A DNA stretch of 64,000 nt, from contig NC_015318.1 in the NCBI RefSeq assembly GCF_000194135.1, positions 1,068,501 to 1,132,500 on the forward strand, written 5' to 3'. This document shows positions 1 to 8,953 of the stretch, piece after piece; position 1 is the first letter of the stretch, and every line of letters starts with the position of its first letter. The position numbers and the translations under genes are program-made. The notes under the pieces are model-generated. The model made no database searches. It was not told the origin of the DNA and saw nothing but the letters and a program-made list of their open reading frames with translations. The stretch comes from Hippea maritima DSM 10411. GTDB taxonomy: Bacteria; Campylobacterota_A; Desulfurellia; Desulfurellales; Hippeaceae.

Positions 1-15
1 AGTGGAGGCACCAAC

Positions 16-207
16 ATGGAAGTGAAGAGAATAAGAAAGATAGTAGGGGCAGAAAACCTGAAAGTAGGTTTTCTGCCCGTTAAATCTTTCTCTTTCTCAA
101 GGGCTGATGCAGCCCACATCCTCTTTTGCATATTCAAATCACTGGATTTGAATATAATAGGAAGACCCATAAAACTCCTAAAGGGATGGAGGCTGCATCA
201 TGGATAG
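16..207 (+). CDS. possible small ORF in the transposase leader, probably not coding
   Basis: A 63-codon frame starts at an ATG seven bases after a GGAGG and ends in a TAG that overlaps the transposase start by 8 bases, an arrangement that would allow translational coupling. Against it, the frame runs through three consecutive stem-loops (47-78, 101-115, 131-154), so base pairing rather than coding may have shaped this stretch. I recognise no domain in the basic, unremarkable product. It may be a leader ORF of the mobile element or chance. Confidence 0.25.
   Translation: MEVKRIRKIVGAENLKVGFLPVKSFSFSRADAAHILFCIFKSLDLNIIGRPIKLLKGWRLHHG
47..154. repeat. three consecutive stem-loops in the transposase leader
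   Basis: Three perfect hairpins lie in 108 bases. The first has 13-bp arms at 47-59 and 66-78 (left arm GGGCAGAAAACCT) with a 6-base loop. The second has 5-bp arms at 101-105 and 111-115 (GGGCT/AGCCC). The third has 10-bp arms at 131-140 and 145-154 (left arm TATTCAAATC) with a 4-base loop. None is followed by a clean T-run, so they are not obvious terminators. They may be a structured leader that limits transposase expression, or part of the element's recognition end. Confidence 0.6.
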
Positions 208-1348
208 TATATACCACACTTTGAGAAAATCAAACCCTGCAAGTGCAAGAATTTTGGTCAGAAAGGTTTTAGAGAAAAACAACGGCAATGTCTCAAAAAC
301 AGCAAGAATACTTGGCATATCAAGGGCTACAGTGAGAAGGGCAAGGGATGGAGAACTAAATGACTTATCAAGAAGACCAAAGAACATAAGAAAAAAGATA
401 GACTGTTCTCTTGAAAAACTCATTGTTGAAGAGGCAAAAAGCACAGGGTACAGATACAGGCTTCTAAGCTATTACCTAAAGAACAAATACTCCATAGAGA
501 TAAGCGAAAACACAATAAAGAAGGTTTTAAAGAGAAACAGGGTGAGGAAAAAGAAAATAAGGACTCTAAACAAAAACAGAAGGCATCTTTATGATTATGA
601 ACACCTGACGCCCTTTAGCCACCTTCAGATAGACACAAAACACATACTGTATGAAACATCTCTACCAAAGAGCGTGTATAGACACATAGAGAAATACGAC
701 CTGCCAAAATATGAATGGAACGCAATAGATGTAAAAACGAGAATGAGATTTACAGCTTACTCCCATACTCTTTCTGCATCCTTTGGATTTGCTTTTATCC
801 TTTTTGTCGTACTGTGGTTAAAGCTGCACAATGTAAGGGGAAAAATAAACATAAGGTTGGACAACGGTTCTGAATTTGCATCCTCAAGCAGAAGAAAATT
901 GGATGAATACAACGAATTCTTTTCAAAACTGAATGTAGAGTTAAAACCCATACCACCAGGTGCAAAACACCTCCAGGCTATAGTTGAAAACTCACACAGA
1001 AAAGACGATGAATCATTTTTCTCCATTCATCCAGAAAGGTGCAGGAATGACGCTGAGTTCTTGCTCAAAGCTCAACAATGGCAGGATACATGGAATACAG
1101 CAAGGCCTCACTATGGCATAGACATGAACGGCCTAACGCCTTTTGAGAAACTGAAATCAACAAAAGCTATGATATCTGAAAACATAGTAAGGTTTCCAAC
1201 CTTACTACTGGAAGATATCATAAGGGTAGCAGGCTACCCTTATGAATGGTTGAGTAAGTTTGTGAACCTGTATATATTTAGTAGAGGTGGTAAGTATGTG
1301 TGGACCACTTACCAAATTAACAATTTTCCTATTGCCTTTTTCTTATAA
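200..1348 (+). mobile_element. DDE (integrase-core) transposase of an insertion element; left end outside or near the window edge
   Basis: The 382-residue product has an N-terminal helix-turn-helix (about 28-60, with SKTARILGISRATVRRA) followed by a retroviral-integrase-type catalytic core. Candidate catalytic residues are D145 (in HLQIDTKH), D221 (in RLDNGSEF) and E263 (in AIVENSHRK). The C-terminal motif ARPHYGIDMNGLTPFEKL is typical of IS3/IS481-like transposases. The start ATG follows GGAGG at 188-192. The last 40 or so residues are unlike the family and may read into the element's right end. Around 1289-1313 there is an inverted repeat GGTAAGT/ACTTACC. No matching inverted repeat is visible in bases 1-200, so the element boundaries are unresolved. 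It sits directly upstream of proC. Confidence 0.85.
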
Positions 1349-1388
1349 AATTTGTAAGTTTTCAAAAACCACTCTTTGAGGAGGAGAA

Positions 1389-2192
1389 ATGCTAAAGGAC
1401 AAAATTATAGGTATCATAGGTGTAGGTAAAATGGGCTCTGCCCTTTTAACGGGGCTTTTGAACGTGGGAATAGATAAGAAAAATATCTTGGTAAGTGATG
1501 CCTACATACCCAAAGAGACAGTGGAGGAAAGATTTGGTGTGAAGTTTTTAGAAAACCCACAATTAGCAAAAGAGTCAGATATTATTATATTGGCCGTTCA
1601 ACCCATTGACATACCTGAATGCCTCCAGGAGATATACCCGTTTATAGATAACAGCAAACTCATCATATCGATCGCCGCTGGCATAAAAGTTGAGGTTATG
1701 CGTTCTATATTGAAAAAAGGAAGATTTATACGAGTTATGCCAAACATTGCAGCTATAGTAAAACAGGCTGCAAGCGCCATCTATTGTGGACCAAGAACAA
1801 CGAAGGAAGATGAAGAGATAGCAATGGCAATTTTAGGAGTTGTTGGTGAGGTTGTGGTTATACACAATGAACGCTTTATGGATGCCGTAACTGGTCTTTC
1901 AGGCAGTGGACCTGCTTATATATTTGAGGTAATAGAAGCCTTAGCAGACGGTGGTGTAAAGGTTGGCCTCAGGCGTGAGGATGCCTTAAAATTAGCTGCC
2001 CAAACGGTTAAAGGCGCTGCTGAATTGGTATTAAAAACCGGTAAACACCCAGCAGAGTTAAAGGATATGGTAGCATCCCCCGGTGGGACAACAATCTATG
2101 GATTGGCTGAACTTGAAAAAAGGGGAACGCGAGGTGGCTTTATAGAGGCGGTAGTTGCGGCAACAAAAAGGAGTGAAGAACTAGGAAGTTAA
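1389..2192 (+). CDS. proC: pyrroline-5-carboxylate reductase
   Basis: This enzyme reduces 1-pyrroline-5-carboxylate to proline with NAD(P)H, the last step of proline synthesis, in the cytoplasm. The 267-residue length is normal. A Rossmann motif GVGKMG lies at residues 11-16. The conserved C-terminal dimerisation region is intact, with SGSGPAYIFEV near 172 and KDMVASPGGTT near 225. The start ATG has a strong GAGGAGGA ribosome site. The gene directly follows the transposase, and its stop overlaps the hspR stop by 4 bases tail to tail. Confidence 0.95.
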   Translation: MLKDKIIGIIGVGKMGSALLTGLLNVGIDKKNILVSDAYIPKETVEERFGVKFLENPQLAKESDIIILAVQPIDIPECLQEIYPFIDNSKLIISIAAGIKVEVMRSILKKGRFIRVMPNIAAIVKQAASAIYCGPRTTKEDEEIAMAILGVVGEVVVIHNERFMDAVTGLSGSGPAYIFEVIEALADGGVKVGLRREDALKLAAQTVKGAAELVLKTGKHPAELKDMVASPGGTTIYGLAELEKRGTRGGFIEAVVAATKRSEELGS

Positions 2193-2566
2193 TCATCTCT
2201 TTCTATTTTAATCTCAACTATATGAGAGGGCTCTTTTTTTACAAGAGAACTCCTTCGGGCGTTCTCTTCTTCTATCTTCTTCCTCAAAGTAGATTCTAAA
2301 CTCTCTATTACCGAATGCAACTGTTCAATTTGCCTTTTCATTCTCATTATAATATCAACTCCTGCCAAATTCACTCCAAGTTCTTGTGTCATTTCTCTAA
2401 TAAACTTAATATCCTCTATATCTTCATCGGTATAAATCCTAATGTTTCCTGCTGTTCTCTTAGGTCTTATAAGCCCCTCGCGCTCATATTCTCTAAGTGT
2501 ATGTGGATGAATATTTAAGATTTCCGCAACCATACCTATCGTATAAAAACCCTTTTTCCTGCCCAT
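2189..2566 (-). CDS. hspR: HspR-like MerR-family heat-shock repressor
   Basis: The 125-residue protein has an N-terminal MerR winged helix-turn-helix (about 8-75) with the HspR-type signature IHPHTLREYEREGLIRP, followed by a short coiled coil (about 85-110). HspR proteins repress dnaK/dnaJ/clpB-type operons by binding HAIR inverted repeats (CTTGAGT-N7-ACTCAAG) and use chaperone as co-repressor. The gene directly follows the dnaJ-like gene (3-base gap), and its ribosome site GAGGG lies within the last dnaJ codons. A HAIR-like site lies in the hsp20 promoter at 3563-3583, so autoregulation of this heat-shock block is likely. The MerR fold is clear; naming it HspR rests on context and motif. Confidence 0.88.
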   Translation of the reverse strand: MGRKKGFYTIGMVAEILNIHPHTLREYEREGLIRPKRTAGNIRIYTDEDIEDIKFIREMTQELGVNLAGVDIIMRMKRQIEQLHSVIESLESTLRKKIEEENARRSSLVKKEPSHIVEIKIERDD

Positions 2567-2569
2567 AGT

Positions 2570-3421
2570 TTAACCCTCTAACGCTTTTTTTATACATTCT
2601 TCATCTTTTATGCTCTTTGGTATTTTAACATTAACCTTAGCATAGAGCGGATCTGAACCCACACCGTAGCCCTTTATCTTAAACACCTGATTGCATTGAG
2701 TACCCTTTGGTACTTTTATGGTAATATCACCATCCAATGTTTTGACCTTAGCAGAACCACCCAACAGCGCTGTCAACAGCGGTACCTCAAATGTTGTATA
2801 AAGTTTACCGTCCTTAATCTCAAAGTTGGGGTCTTTTTTGACATTAACGATGATGTGCAGATCTCCTCTTCCCCCAGGGCCTGGCTGACCTTTGCCTTTG
2901 ACTTTCAATTTTGTGCCATTTTTTATACCTGCTGGAACCTTTACCTTAACCTTTTCACCATTTATATTTAATGTTATCGTAGTCCCTTTAACTGCATCTT
3001 TAAAATCCAGATCCATTGAATAGTAAATATCGGCACCTTTGGGCTCATAGGTATTCCTAAAACCTGACCTTCTTCCACCGCTAAATAGATTCTCAAACAA
3101 ATCACCTATATCAAAACCCTCAGATGAATAACCTGTCTTGAAGTTGCCAAAGTCAAAGCCAAAATCTTTAAAATTACTAAAATCATAAGAATTACCGCTT
3201 GCGTCAAACCCCGAAAAACCAAACTGGTCATACTGTTTACGTTTCTCAGGGTCTGACAGGATAGAGTACGCTTCATTGATCTCTTTAAACTTCTTCTCAG
3301 CCTCCTTGTTATTGGGATTTAGATCTGGATGATACTTTCTTGCCAGTCTTCTATATGCCTTTTTTATTTCCTCATCTGTTGCACTTTTTGAAACCCCTAA
3401 GACCTCGTAAGGATCTCTCAT
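2570..3421 (-). CDS. cbpA: DnaJ-like co-chaperone without zinc finger (CbpA type)
   Basis: This J-domain protein stimulates the DnaK ATPase and delivers unfolded clients. The J domain occupies residues 3-70 with HPD at 31-33. A G/F-rich linker (about 68-115) and two DnaJ C-terminal beta domains (about 125-275) follow. The CxxCxGxG zinc repeats of canonical DnaJ are absent, so it is a CbpA-type (class B) J protein. A GTG lies two codons upstream at 3427 but abuts the AAGGAGA ribosome site; the ATG at 3421 has proper spacing and is preferred, giving 283 residues. It is transcribed from a TTGACA-N16-TATATT promoter and cotranscribed with hspR. Confidence 0.9.
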   Translation of the reverse strand: MRDPYEVLGVSKSATDEEIKKAYRRLARKYHPDLNPNNKEAEKKFKEINEAYSILSDPEKRKQYDQFGFSGFDASGNSYDFSNFKDFGFDFGNFKTGYSSEGFDIGDLFENLFSGGRRSGFRNTYEPKGADIYYSMDLDFKDAVKGTTITLNINGEKVKVKVPAGIKNGTKLKVKGKGQPGPGGRGDLHIIVNVKKDPNFEIKDGKLYTTFEVPLLTALLGGSAKVKTLDGDITIKVPKGTQCNQVFKIKGYGVGSDPLYAKVNVKIPKSIKDEECIKKALEG

Positions 3422-3466
3422 AGCCACTCTCCTTCTTTCAAAGAATTTTGCACAGTTGCAACCATA

Positions 3467-3494
3467 AATATAAACCTTATAATGATATTGTCAA
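3467..3494 (-). promoter_or_regulatory. sigma70-type promoter of the dnaJ-hspR operon
   Basis: On the minus strand, TTGACA (3494-3489) is followed after 16 bases by TATATT (3472-3467). The predicted transcript start is near 3460, giving a leader of about 40 bases. The half-site CTTGA overlaps the -35 box, but the partner half at HAIR spacing is poor. HspR control of this promoter is therefore less certain than for the divergent hsp20 promoter. Confidence 0.7.
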
Positions 3495-3562
3495 GTTTTT
3501 GAGATACAAAAAACCCATTTTCAACGCCAAAAATAAAAAATTTAAAAAAATTTCATCAGATA

Positions 3563-3591
3563 CTTGACAATAAGACTATCAAGCTTATATT
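3563..3591 (+). promoter_or_regulatory. hsp20-clpB promoter with overlapping HAIR-like HspR operator
   Basis: TTGACA at 3564-3569 and TATATT at 3586-3591 (16-base spacer) form a good promoter. Overlaid on the -35 box and spacer is an inverted repeat CTTGACA-N7-TATCAAG (3563-3583). Its 7+7+7 layout is that of the HAIR element (CTTGAGT-N7-ACTCAAG), with the CTTGA/TCAAG cores intact. HspR bound here would block RNA polymerase, which explains an adjacent hspR gene. Function is inferred from the match and the context. Confidence 0.75.
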
Positions 3592-3631
3592 AAATAGCGA
3601 AGTTGAGAAAAAAATTGAGGAGGTGAAAGCC

Positions 3632-4075
3632 ATGTTGAACGCATTGGAGCCATTCAAGGAGTTAACAACACTTCAGGAGAGATTAAACAGGGTATTCAAC
3701 GATCTTCTGCCAAGCAGCAGTCAGGGCAGAGATACCACAGATTGGATGCCAGCTGTCGATATCTATGAAACAAAGGATTCTATCAACATAGAGGTTGAAG
3801 CACCTGGTATGAAGGAAGATGATATCAAGATAAATCTTGAGAACAACACATTGACCATCTATGGTGAGAGGAAGTTTGAGAAGAAAGAAGAGGGCAAGAA
3901 CTACTACAGAATGGAGAGAAGCTACGGTTCATTCTCAAGAAGCTTCCTATTGCCAGACAATGTGAATGTGGATGCCATTAAAGCAAAATACAAAGATGGC
4001 GTTTTGACGATAACACTTCCAAAGAAACCTGAGTCCAAACCAAAAGAGATACCGATCGAAAAAGAGGCAAAATAA
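3632..4075 (+). CDS. Hsp20/alpha-crystallin small heat-shock protein
   Basis: This ATP-independent holdase keeps unfolding proteins soluble for refolding by ClpB/DnaK. The alpha-crystallin domain covers about residues 38-135, from WMPAVDIYET through KEDDIKINLENNTLTI to the C-terminal DGVLTITLPK motif, with a short tail (EIPIEK) matching the I-x-I motif. A GTG at 3623 abuts the GAGGAG ribosome site, so the ATG at 3632 is preferred (147 residues). It is the first gene downstream of the HAIR-like operator and is followed by a hairpin and then clpB. Confidence 0.93.
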   Translation: MLNALEPFKELTTLQERLNRVFNDLLPSSSQGRDTTDWMPAVDIYETKDSINIEVEAPGMKEDDIKINLENNTLTIYGERKFEKKEEGKNYYRMERSYGSFSRSFLLPDNVNVDAIKAKYKDGVLTITLPKKPESKPKEIPIEKEAK

Positions 4076-4077
4076 GA

Positions 4078-4119
4078 CGGTAATGCCGAGGGAGGGGCGT
4101 CCCTTCCTTGGTTTTACCG
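4078..4119 (+). other. nested stem-loop between hsp20 and clpB
   Basis: The 70-base gap holds an outer stem CGGTAA/TTACCG (4078-4083, 4114-4119) enclosing a GC-rich inner stem formed by CCGAGGGAGGG and the complementary TCCCTTCCTTGG. There is no following T-run, so it is more likely an mRNA processing or stability element, or a partial attenuator that sets the hsp20:clpB ratio, than a full terminator. Confidence 0.5.
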
Positions 4120-4146
4120 CCGAAATAAAAAATGTAGGAGGGATTT

Positions 4147-6753
4147 ATGGATATAAACAAATTAACCGTAAAATCACAAGAGGCACTACAAACAGCAAAA
4201 CAGATAGCAGAGTCCCATAAAAACCAAGAAATTGGCTCTTTGCATCTACTGAGGGCTATCATTTCAGATTCCGAGAGTGTTGCAGTCTCTATACTCAAAA
4301 AGTTAGGCGTAGACATAAGTGCATTTACATCCTACACCGATAGCCTTATAGAGAAGATTCCAAAGGTGGAAATTGCAGGCTCAACATCAACCCAGTTTTA
4401 CATAACAAAAGAGTTGGACGATGTCTTCAAAAGAGCAGAAGAACAGATGCGCTTAATGGAGGATGAGTATATAAGTGTTGAGCATTTCTTAATAGCACTA
4501 TCCGAGAAGTGCGATGCATCTGAGGTGTTCAAGCATTTTGGAGTTAAAAAAGACGAACTTCTAAAGGCATTAGTGGATATCAGGGGTGGCGTTAGGGTCA
4601 CAGACCAAAACCCAGAAGAAAAATACGAAGCTCTAAAGAAGTACGGAAGAGACATAACAGAACTTGCAAAGAGCGGTAAGTTAGATCCTGTTATAGGAAG
4701 GGATGAGGAGATCAGAAGAACCATTCAGATACTCTCAAGAAGAACAAAAAACAATCCCGTCCTAATAGGTGAACCCGGCGTGGGTAAAACAGCCATCGTT
4801 GAAGGGTTGGCACAAAGGATAGCAAAAGGCGATGTTCCAGAAAGCCTAAAAGACAAAACTCTAATAGAGCTTGATTTGGGCGCACTGATAGCAGGTGCTA
4901 AATTTAGAGGTGAGTTTGAAGAGAGGCTTAAGGCCGTATTGAATGAGGTGAAACGCTCAGAGGGTAGAATCATTCTATTCATAGATGAGCTTCATACCGT
5001 TGTAGGTGCAGGCTCAGCTGAAGGCTCAATGGATGCATCAAATATGCTAAAACCGATGCTTGCAAGGGGTGAGCTACGCTGTATAGGCGCTACAACACTT
5101 AAAGAATACAGAAAATACATTGAAAAGGATGCAGCGCTACAAAGGAGATTCCAGCCGGTTTTCGTAAAAGAGCCTACGGTTGAAGATACCATATCTATTC
5201 TCAGGGGCTTGAAGGAAAAATATGAGCTTCATCACGGCGTCAGGATAAAGGATTCTGCTTTAGTTGCCGCTGCCGTTTTGAGCCACAGATACATTACAGA
5301 TAGATTTCTACCTGATAAGGCAATCGATTTGATAGATGAGGCAGCAGCAAGCCTAAAAACGCAGCTTGAAAGCGATATAGAGCCTATCGACAATCTAAAC
5401 AGAAAGATTGCCCAGCTTGAGATAGAGCGTCAGGCACTAAAAAAAGAGAACGACGAGGACTCCAAAAAGAGGCTTGAAGAGTTAGAGAAAGAATTGAGCC
5501 AATTAAAAGAACAACTCAACCAGATAAGAGCAAAGTGGCAGTATGAGAAAGGCCTGATTGAGGATATACGCACCATAAAGGAAAAGTTAGATAAAATCAA
5601 AACCCAGATCGAGATAGCTGAAAGAAATGGCGACTTTGAAAAGGCAAGCGTGTTAAAATATGGAGAACTCCCAAAATTGCAAAAGGAGATTGAGGAGAAA
5701 CAAAAAGAGCTAAACTCGATAGAAAACAGGCTTTTAAAAGAGGAGGTAACCGAGGAAGAGGTCGCAGCGATAGTATCCAGATGGACAGGCATTCCCGTTT
5801 CTAAGATGCTCGAAAGCGAGAAAGAAAAACTACTCAAAATGGAAGATAAATTAAAAGAGAGGGTTGTAGGTCAAGATCACGCTGTAAAAGCTGTAAGTGA
5901 GGCCATTTTACGCTCAAGGGCTGGATTGTCTGATAAAAACAGACCTATCGCATCGTTTATCTTCTTAGGGCCAACGGGTGTTGGAAAAACCGAACTATCA
6001 AAGGCCTTAGCTAAATACCTGTTTGATGATGAGAGAGCTATAATAAGAATAGATATGAGTGAGTATATGGAGAAGTTCTCTGTATCAAGACTAATAGGTG
6101 CACCACCTGGATATGTGGGATATGAAGAAGGTGGTCAGTTAACTGAGGCGGTAAGGAGAAAGCCATATTCAGTTGTGCTGCTTGATGAGATAGAAAAAGC
6201 ACACCCAGATGTGTTCAACATACTTCTGCAGGTTTTAGACGATGGACGCCTAACCGACTCAAAAGGCGTAACGGTGGATTTCAGGAATACGGTTATCATA
6301 ATGACTTCAAACATAGGCAGCGAATACCTAACAAGGATTAAGGGTGAGCCAGGCACAGAGGGATACAAGCTTGAGTTTGAAAAAGCCGTGGCTGAGGTTA
6401 ATGCCGAGCTCAAAAGAAGGTTTAAGCCGGAGTTTTTAAACAGGGTTGATGAGATTATCGTATTCAACCCGTTAGGCAGAAACGAGATAAAGCAAATCGT
6501 AAGATTGCTGCTTAAGAAAACCCAGCAGAAATTACAGGAGAACGGCTATGAGCTTGAGGTAAGCGACAGGCTCGTTGAAAGAATAGCCGATGAGGGCTTT
6601 GACCCTGTATATGGAGCAAGGCCTCTAAGAAGATACATACAGAACAGACTGGAAAACGCCCTTGCTAAAGCGATACTTGAAGGCAAATTTGTAAAGGGTG
6701 ATAAGATAATCGCAGACTATGAAGGAAATGAGATAGTGTTTAGAAAAGGGTAA
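4147..6753 (+). CDS. clpB: ATP-dependent disaggregase ClpB
   Basis: ClpB is a hexameric AAA+ machine that, with DnaK/DnaJ, threads proteins out of aggregates. The order is a Clp N domain (1-145), NBD1 with Walker A GEPGVGKT at 208-215, a long coiled-coil M domain (about 405-530, present in ClpB and absent from ClpA/C), and NBD2 with Walker A GPTGVGKT at 608-615 and a C-terminal D2-small domain. The 868-residue length is full. The ATG has a TAGGAGGG ribosome site. It lies downstream of hsp20 under the HAIR-like operator and ends at a terminator hairpin. Confidence 0.97.
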   Translation: MDINKLTVKSQEALQTAKQIAESHKNQEIGSLHLLRAIISDSESVAVSILKKLGVDISAFTSYTDSLIEKIPKVEIAGSTSTQFYITKELDDVFKRAEEQMRLMEDEYISVEHFLIALSEKCDASEVFKHFGVKKDELLKALVDIRGGVRVTDQNPEEKYEALKKYGRDITELAKSGKLDPVIGRDEEIRRTIQILSRRTKNNPVLIGEPGVGKTAIVEGLAQRIAKGDVPESLKDKTLIELDLGALIAGAKFRGEFEERLKAVLNEVKRSEGRIILFIDELHTVVGAGSAEGSMDASNMLKPMLARGELRCIGATTLKEYRKYIEKDAALQRRFQPVFVKEPTVEDTISILRGLKEKYELHHGVRIKDSALVAAAVLSHRYITDRFLPDKAIDLIDEAAASLKTQLESDIEPIDNLNRKIAQLEIERQALKKENDEDSKKRLEELEKELSQLKEQLNQIRAKWQYEKGLIEDIRTIKEKLDKIKTQIEIAERNGDFEKASVLKYGELPKLQKEIEEKQKELNSIENRLLKEEVTEEEVAAIVSRWTGIPVSKMLESEKEKLLKMEDKLKERVVGQDHAVKAVSEAILRSRAGLSDKNRPIASFIFLGPTGVGKTELSKALAKYLFDDERAIIRIDMSEYMEKFSVSRLIGAPPGYVGYEEGGQLTEAVRRKPYSVVLLDEIEKAHPDVFNILLQVLDDGRLTDSKGVTVDFRNTVIIMTSNIGSEYLTRIKGEPGTEGYKLEFEKAVAEVNAELKRRFKPEFLNRVDEIIVFNPLGRNEIKQIVRLLLKKTQQKLQENGYELEVSDRLVERIADEGFDPVYGARPLRRYIQNRLENALAKAILEGKFVKGDKIIADYEGNEIVFRKG

Positions 6754-6759
6754 AACCAG

Positions 6760-6789
6760 AGCGGGGTTTTAAACCTCGCTTTATTCTAT
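6760..6789 (+). terminator. clpB terminator, first copy of a tandem 16-bp repeat
   Basis: AGCGGGG (6760-6766) pairs with CCTCGCT (6774-6780), including one G-T wobble, around a 7-base loop, and is followed by TTTATTCTAT. The right arm and tail form a 16-base unit (6774-6789) that is repeated exactly at 6790-6805. Confidence 0.6.
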
Positions 6790-6805
6790 CCTCGCTTTAT
6801 TCTAT
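6774..6805. repeat. tandem duplication of 16 bases
   Basis: The unit CCTCGCTTTATTCTAT occurs twice back to back (6774-6789 and 6790-6805). The second copy contains the TAA stop of the convergent pilX-like gene (6797-6799). It looks like a slippage duplication at the convergent gene ends. Confidence 0.85.
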
Positions 6806-7225
6806 TTTTACAACGGCGTCTATTATAGCTTTATCATTCCCTATGGTTGAGTCTGCTTCTATTTCTAAAGAATAAACACAGTGGTCACTAATGTTGTGGG
6901 TAATTGGATCTACAGTAGGATAGTAATATTTACTTAAAACAGTGCATGTTACAGAGTAGTTTCCCAACCGTGATGAAGGTATATAATCGGATAAATCTAA
7001 ATTTCCACTTAAAGAGGAATTGTCGCAATCCAGGCTCAAAAGCTTAGCAACAGAAGCATCAAATCCCCCTTTGGCAGCTTCTAAAGCAGTTTGATAAGAA
7101 GAAAAATACCCCGATATATTAATGGAATTTCTCGTCATAAACAGCAAAGTACCAACTAAAGCTAAACCTATAAAACTCAGTATAAGAACGGTGATTAATG
7201 CTATGCCTTTATTGTTTTTCTTCAT
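6797..7225 (-). CDS. pilX: PilX-like minor pilin
   Basis: The 142-residue protein begins with a short positive leader and a prepilin-type cleavage site (NNKG before IALITVLILS) leading into a hydrophobic helix. No Glu5 is present, as is common for PilX-type pilins. The rest is a small globular domain with Cys pairs. It is the last gene of the minor-pilin operon and overlaps pilW by 4 bases. By family knowledge, PilX acts with PilV, PilW, FimU and PilY1 to prime assembly of the type IV pilus tip. The name rests on position and the pilin N terminus, not on close similarity. Confidence 0.7.
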   Translation of the reverse strand: MKKNNKGIALITVLILSFIGLALVGTLLFMTRNSINISGYFSSYQTALEAAKGGFDASVAKLLSLDCDNSSLSGNLDLSDYIPSSRLGNYSVTCTVLSKYYYPTVDPITHNISDHCVYSLEIEADSTIGNDKAIIDAVVKIE

Positions 7226-8073
7226 GGATAGCTCCTATATTCCGACATCGGCTTCACAGAAATTTTTATAACTTTCCATCTGTAATGCTGGTAGTCAGTA
7301 ATTTTACTTAGATCAAAACTTATGCTGTCTTCGCTAAGAACGGAATTGCCAAAATTATAATCTCTTTTTTTCTGTCCTTCTTGCAGCAATATATAAACAT
7401 TAACCAATGTTGGTTTACTTACATTATCTATAATCACATCAAAACCGCCAACACAATTAAGGATAGGTTCACCATTAGAGCTACCCACCTTTCTCAATAA
7501 ATTCCTTGTATCTTTATTACAAGTAGGTATATTTTGGTCAGAGCTTAGAGAATAGACAATTTGATTACAAAATTGCTTAGAACATCCATTGGAAACATTA
7601 TCCTCATAGGGAAAACCAAGTAGTAGATCAAAATTACCCGGACAGGTGTTAGCTGTTCCATTAGCAATGAACTTATTATCATTCTTTGCATCTATCCATA
7701 CTACTTTTGAGTTGTTATCGATTGAACCTTCAGTAGACAAAACCTGAAAACTACTATTATCACATTTAACAAGTTCCCAACCGATTGTTTTGTTTCTTGT
7801 AGAATTTATTGTTGACCTTATTGTTAGTGACGTACCATCCCATTCTATGGGTTTATTCGGTTCATCCGATGCCAAACCATATCCCGCATGTTCTATATCC
7901 AACCTGAGTATATTTAAAGCTGGAACCGTTTGAGTTTGAGTCTCCAGCTGCTTACCTATATCTTTATAATTAAACAAAATTCCTGTATAGGTTGCATATA
8001 TGAAAGTTAGAATCAATAAAAAAATAAATATAGCAACCATCAGCTCAATTAATGTAAAACCTTTCTTTTTCAT
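7222..8073 (-). CDS. pilW: PilW-like minor pilin
   Basis: MKKKG followed by FTLIELMVAIF is a classic prepilin cleavage site with Glu5, leading into a 20-residue hydrophobic helix. The length of about 283 residues suits PilW, the largest minor pilin. The periplasmic part contains several cysteines. A TTG-initiated extension of four codons exists (to 8085), but the ATG at 8073 is preceded by GGAAG and gives a normal leader. It sits between pilV and pilX in the operon and probably forms part of the pilus-priming tip complex. Confidence 0.75.
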   Translation of the reverse strand: MKKKGFTLIELMVAIFIFLLILTFIYATYTGILFNYKDIGKQLETQTQTVPALNILRLDIEHAGYGLASDEPNKPIEWDGTSLTIRSTINSTRNKTIGWELVKCDNSSFQVLSTEGSIDNNSKVVWIDAKNDNKFIANGTANTCPGNFDLLLGFPYEDNVSNGCSKQFCNQIVYSLSSDQNIPTCNKDTRNLLRKVGSSNGEPILNCVGGFDVIIDNVSKPTLVNVYILLQEGQKKRDYNFGNSVLSEDSISFDLSKITDYQHYRWKVIKISVKPMSEYRSYP

Positions 8074-8085
8074 ATCAGCTTCCAA

Positions 8086-8541
8086 CTACTTAAATATAAT
8101 TGTTTGAAATTTCTTTTGATACAAAACTCCCCTATACCGCCAACATATAGTTATATTATCATAATTTATGAAATTGCCTGCTTTAACAATAGATTCACCT
8201 TCAAAAAGCATAGCAAATTTAATTTGAGAGTTATTTATTTGCCTTGTTACTATTTCACAGGCACTAGATACAGAAGAATTATCCAAGCAATCTTTACAAG
8301 CAATATTTGAAACTTTTATGAATTTAGAGTTTATTTCAGTATTACTTTTATTCCTATATGTATCAAAGGTCTCCTGAACTATCCTAACTGCCTCATTCCT
8401 AATTAAATTACGTGTATCCAAATGGATAGCTGTGATTATTCCCGACAATAAACCCAGCATAGCGACCAAAAAAATAAATATAGCAACAAGAATAGATATT
8501 AAAGACATACCTTTTTTATTTAGCAACACACTTACTACCAT
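8086..8541 (-). CDS. pilV: PilV-like minor pilin
   Basis: The 151-residue protein has leader MVVSVLLNKKG and mature start MSLISILVAIFIF, a type IV pilin N terminus in which Glu5 is replaced by Ile. That is unusual, because Glu5 normally helps assembly. The start follows GGAG with six-base spacing. It overlaps the fimU-like gene by 26 bases and abuts pilW. The assignment to PilV follows operon order (fimU, pilV, pilW, pilX) and size. Confidence 0.68.
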   Translation of the reverse strand: MVVSVLLNKKGMSLISILVAIFIFLVAMLGLLSGIITAIHLDTRNLIRNEAVRIVQETFDTYRNKSNTEINSKFIKVSNIACKDCLDNSSVSSACEIVTRQINNSQIKFAMLFEGESIVKAGNFINYDNITICWRYRGVLYQKKFQTIIFK

Positions 8542-8953
8542 TATATTCTCCTAACTTTACCCTAACATCATCAATAGCGACACAGTCGTACTGAGGGACT
8601 AATCCCTCCTGCTTGCTGTAATGATATATACTCGAGCCACTTAAAGTACCTCTTGTGTCTATATCCATAGGACCACCGGAAAAATTATTCTTTAACAGGA
8701 CTGTATATGAAGTTGCACCATTTTCACTCACTATCAAGATATTTCCATTAACAGATATACTAACTGATATTTTCTGTGTAAAAGCCTTTAGTCTTTCTTT
8801 CTGGATTAAACTATAAATTTGCTTTGTGTCATTCTCTATGGAATATCTCTTATGCCATTTATTATAGTTTGGTATTGCTATAGCAAGTAAAATGGTCATT
8901 ATAGTAATAACAACTAAAACCTCAATTAGAGTTGTTCCGTATCTATTCATCAT
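8516..8953 (-). CDS. fimU: FimU/FimT (GspH-like) minor pilin
   Basis: MMNRYG followed by TTLIEVLVVITIMTILLAIAIPNY is a prepilin N terminus with Glu5, and the 145-residue length suits GspH/FimT-type pseudopilins. The ATG at 8953 overlaps the pilY1 stop (ATGA), which supports it over a GTG four codons upstream. In the family this protein connects the priming complex to the pilus shaft. It is the first minor pilin gene after pilY1. Confidence 0.75.
   Translation of the reverse strand: MMNRYGTTLIEVLVVITIMTILLAIAIPNYNKWHKRYSIENDTKQIYSLIQKERLKAFTQKISVSISVNGNILIVSENGATSYTVLLKNNFSGGPMDIDTRGTLSGSSIYHYSKQEGLVPQYDCVAIDDVRVKLGEYNGSKCVAK

Noticed and set aside
4398-6467. Long open frames on the minus strand across clpB
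   Set aside because: They are antisense shadows of a well-conserved gene, with Ser/Leu-rich low-quality products and no ribosome sites.
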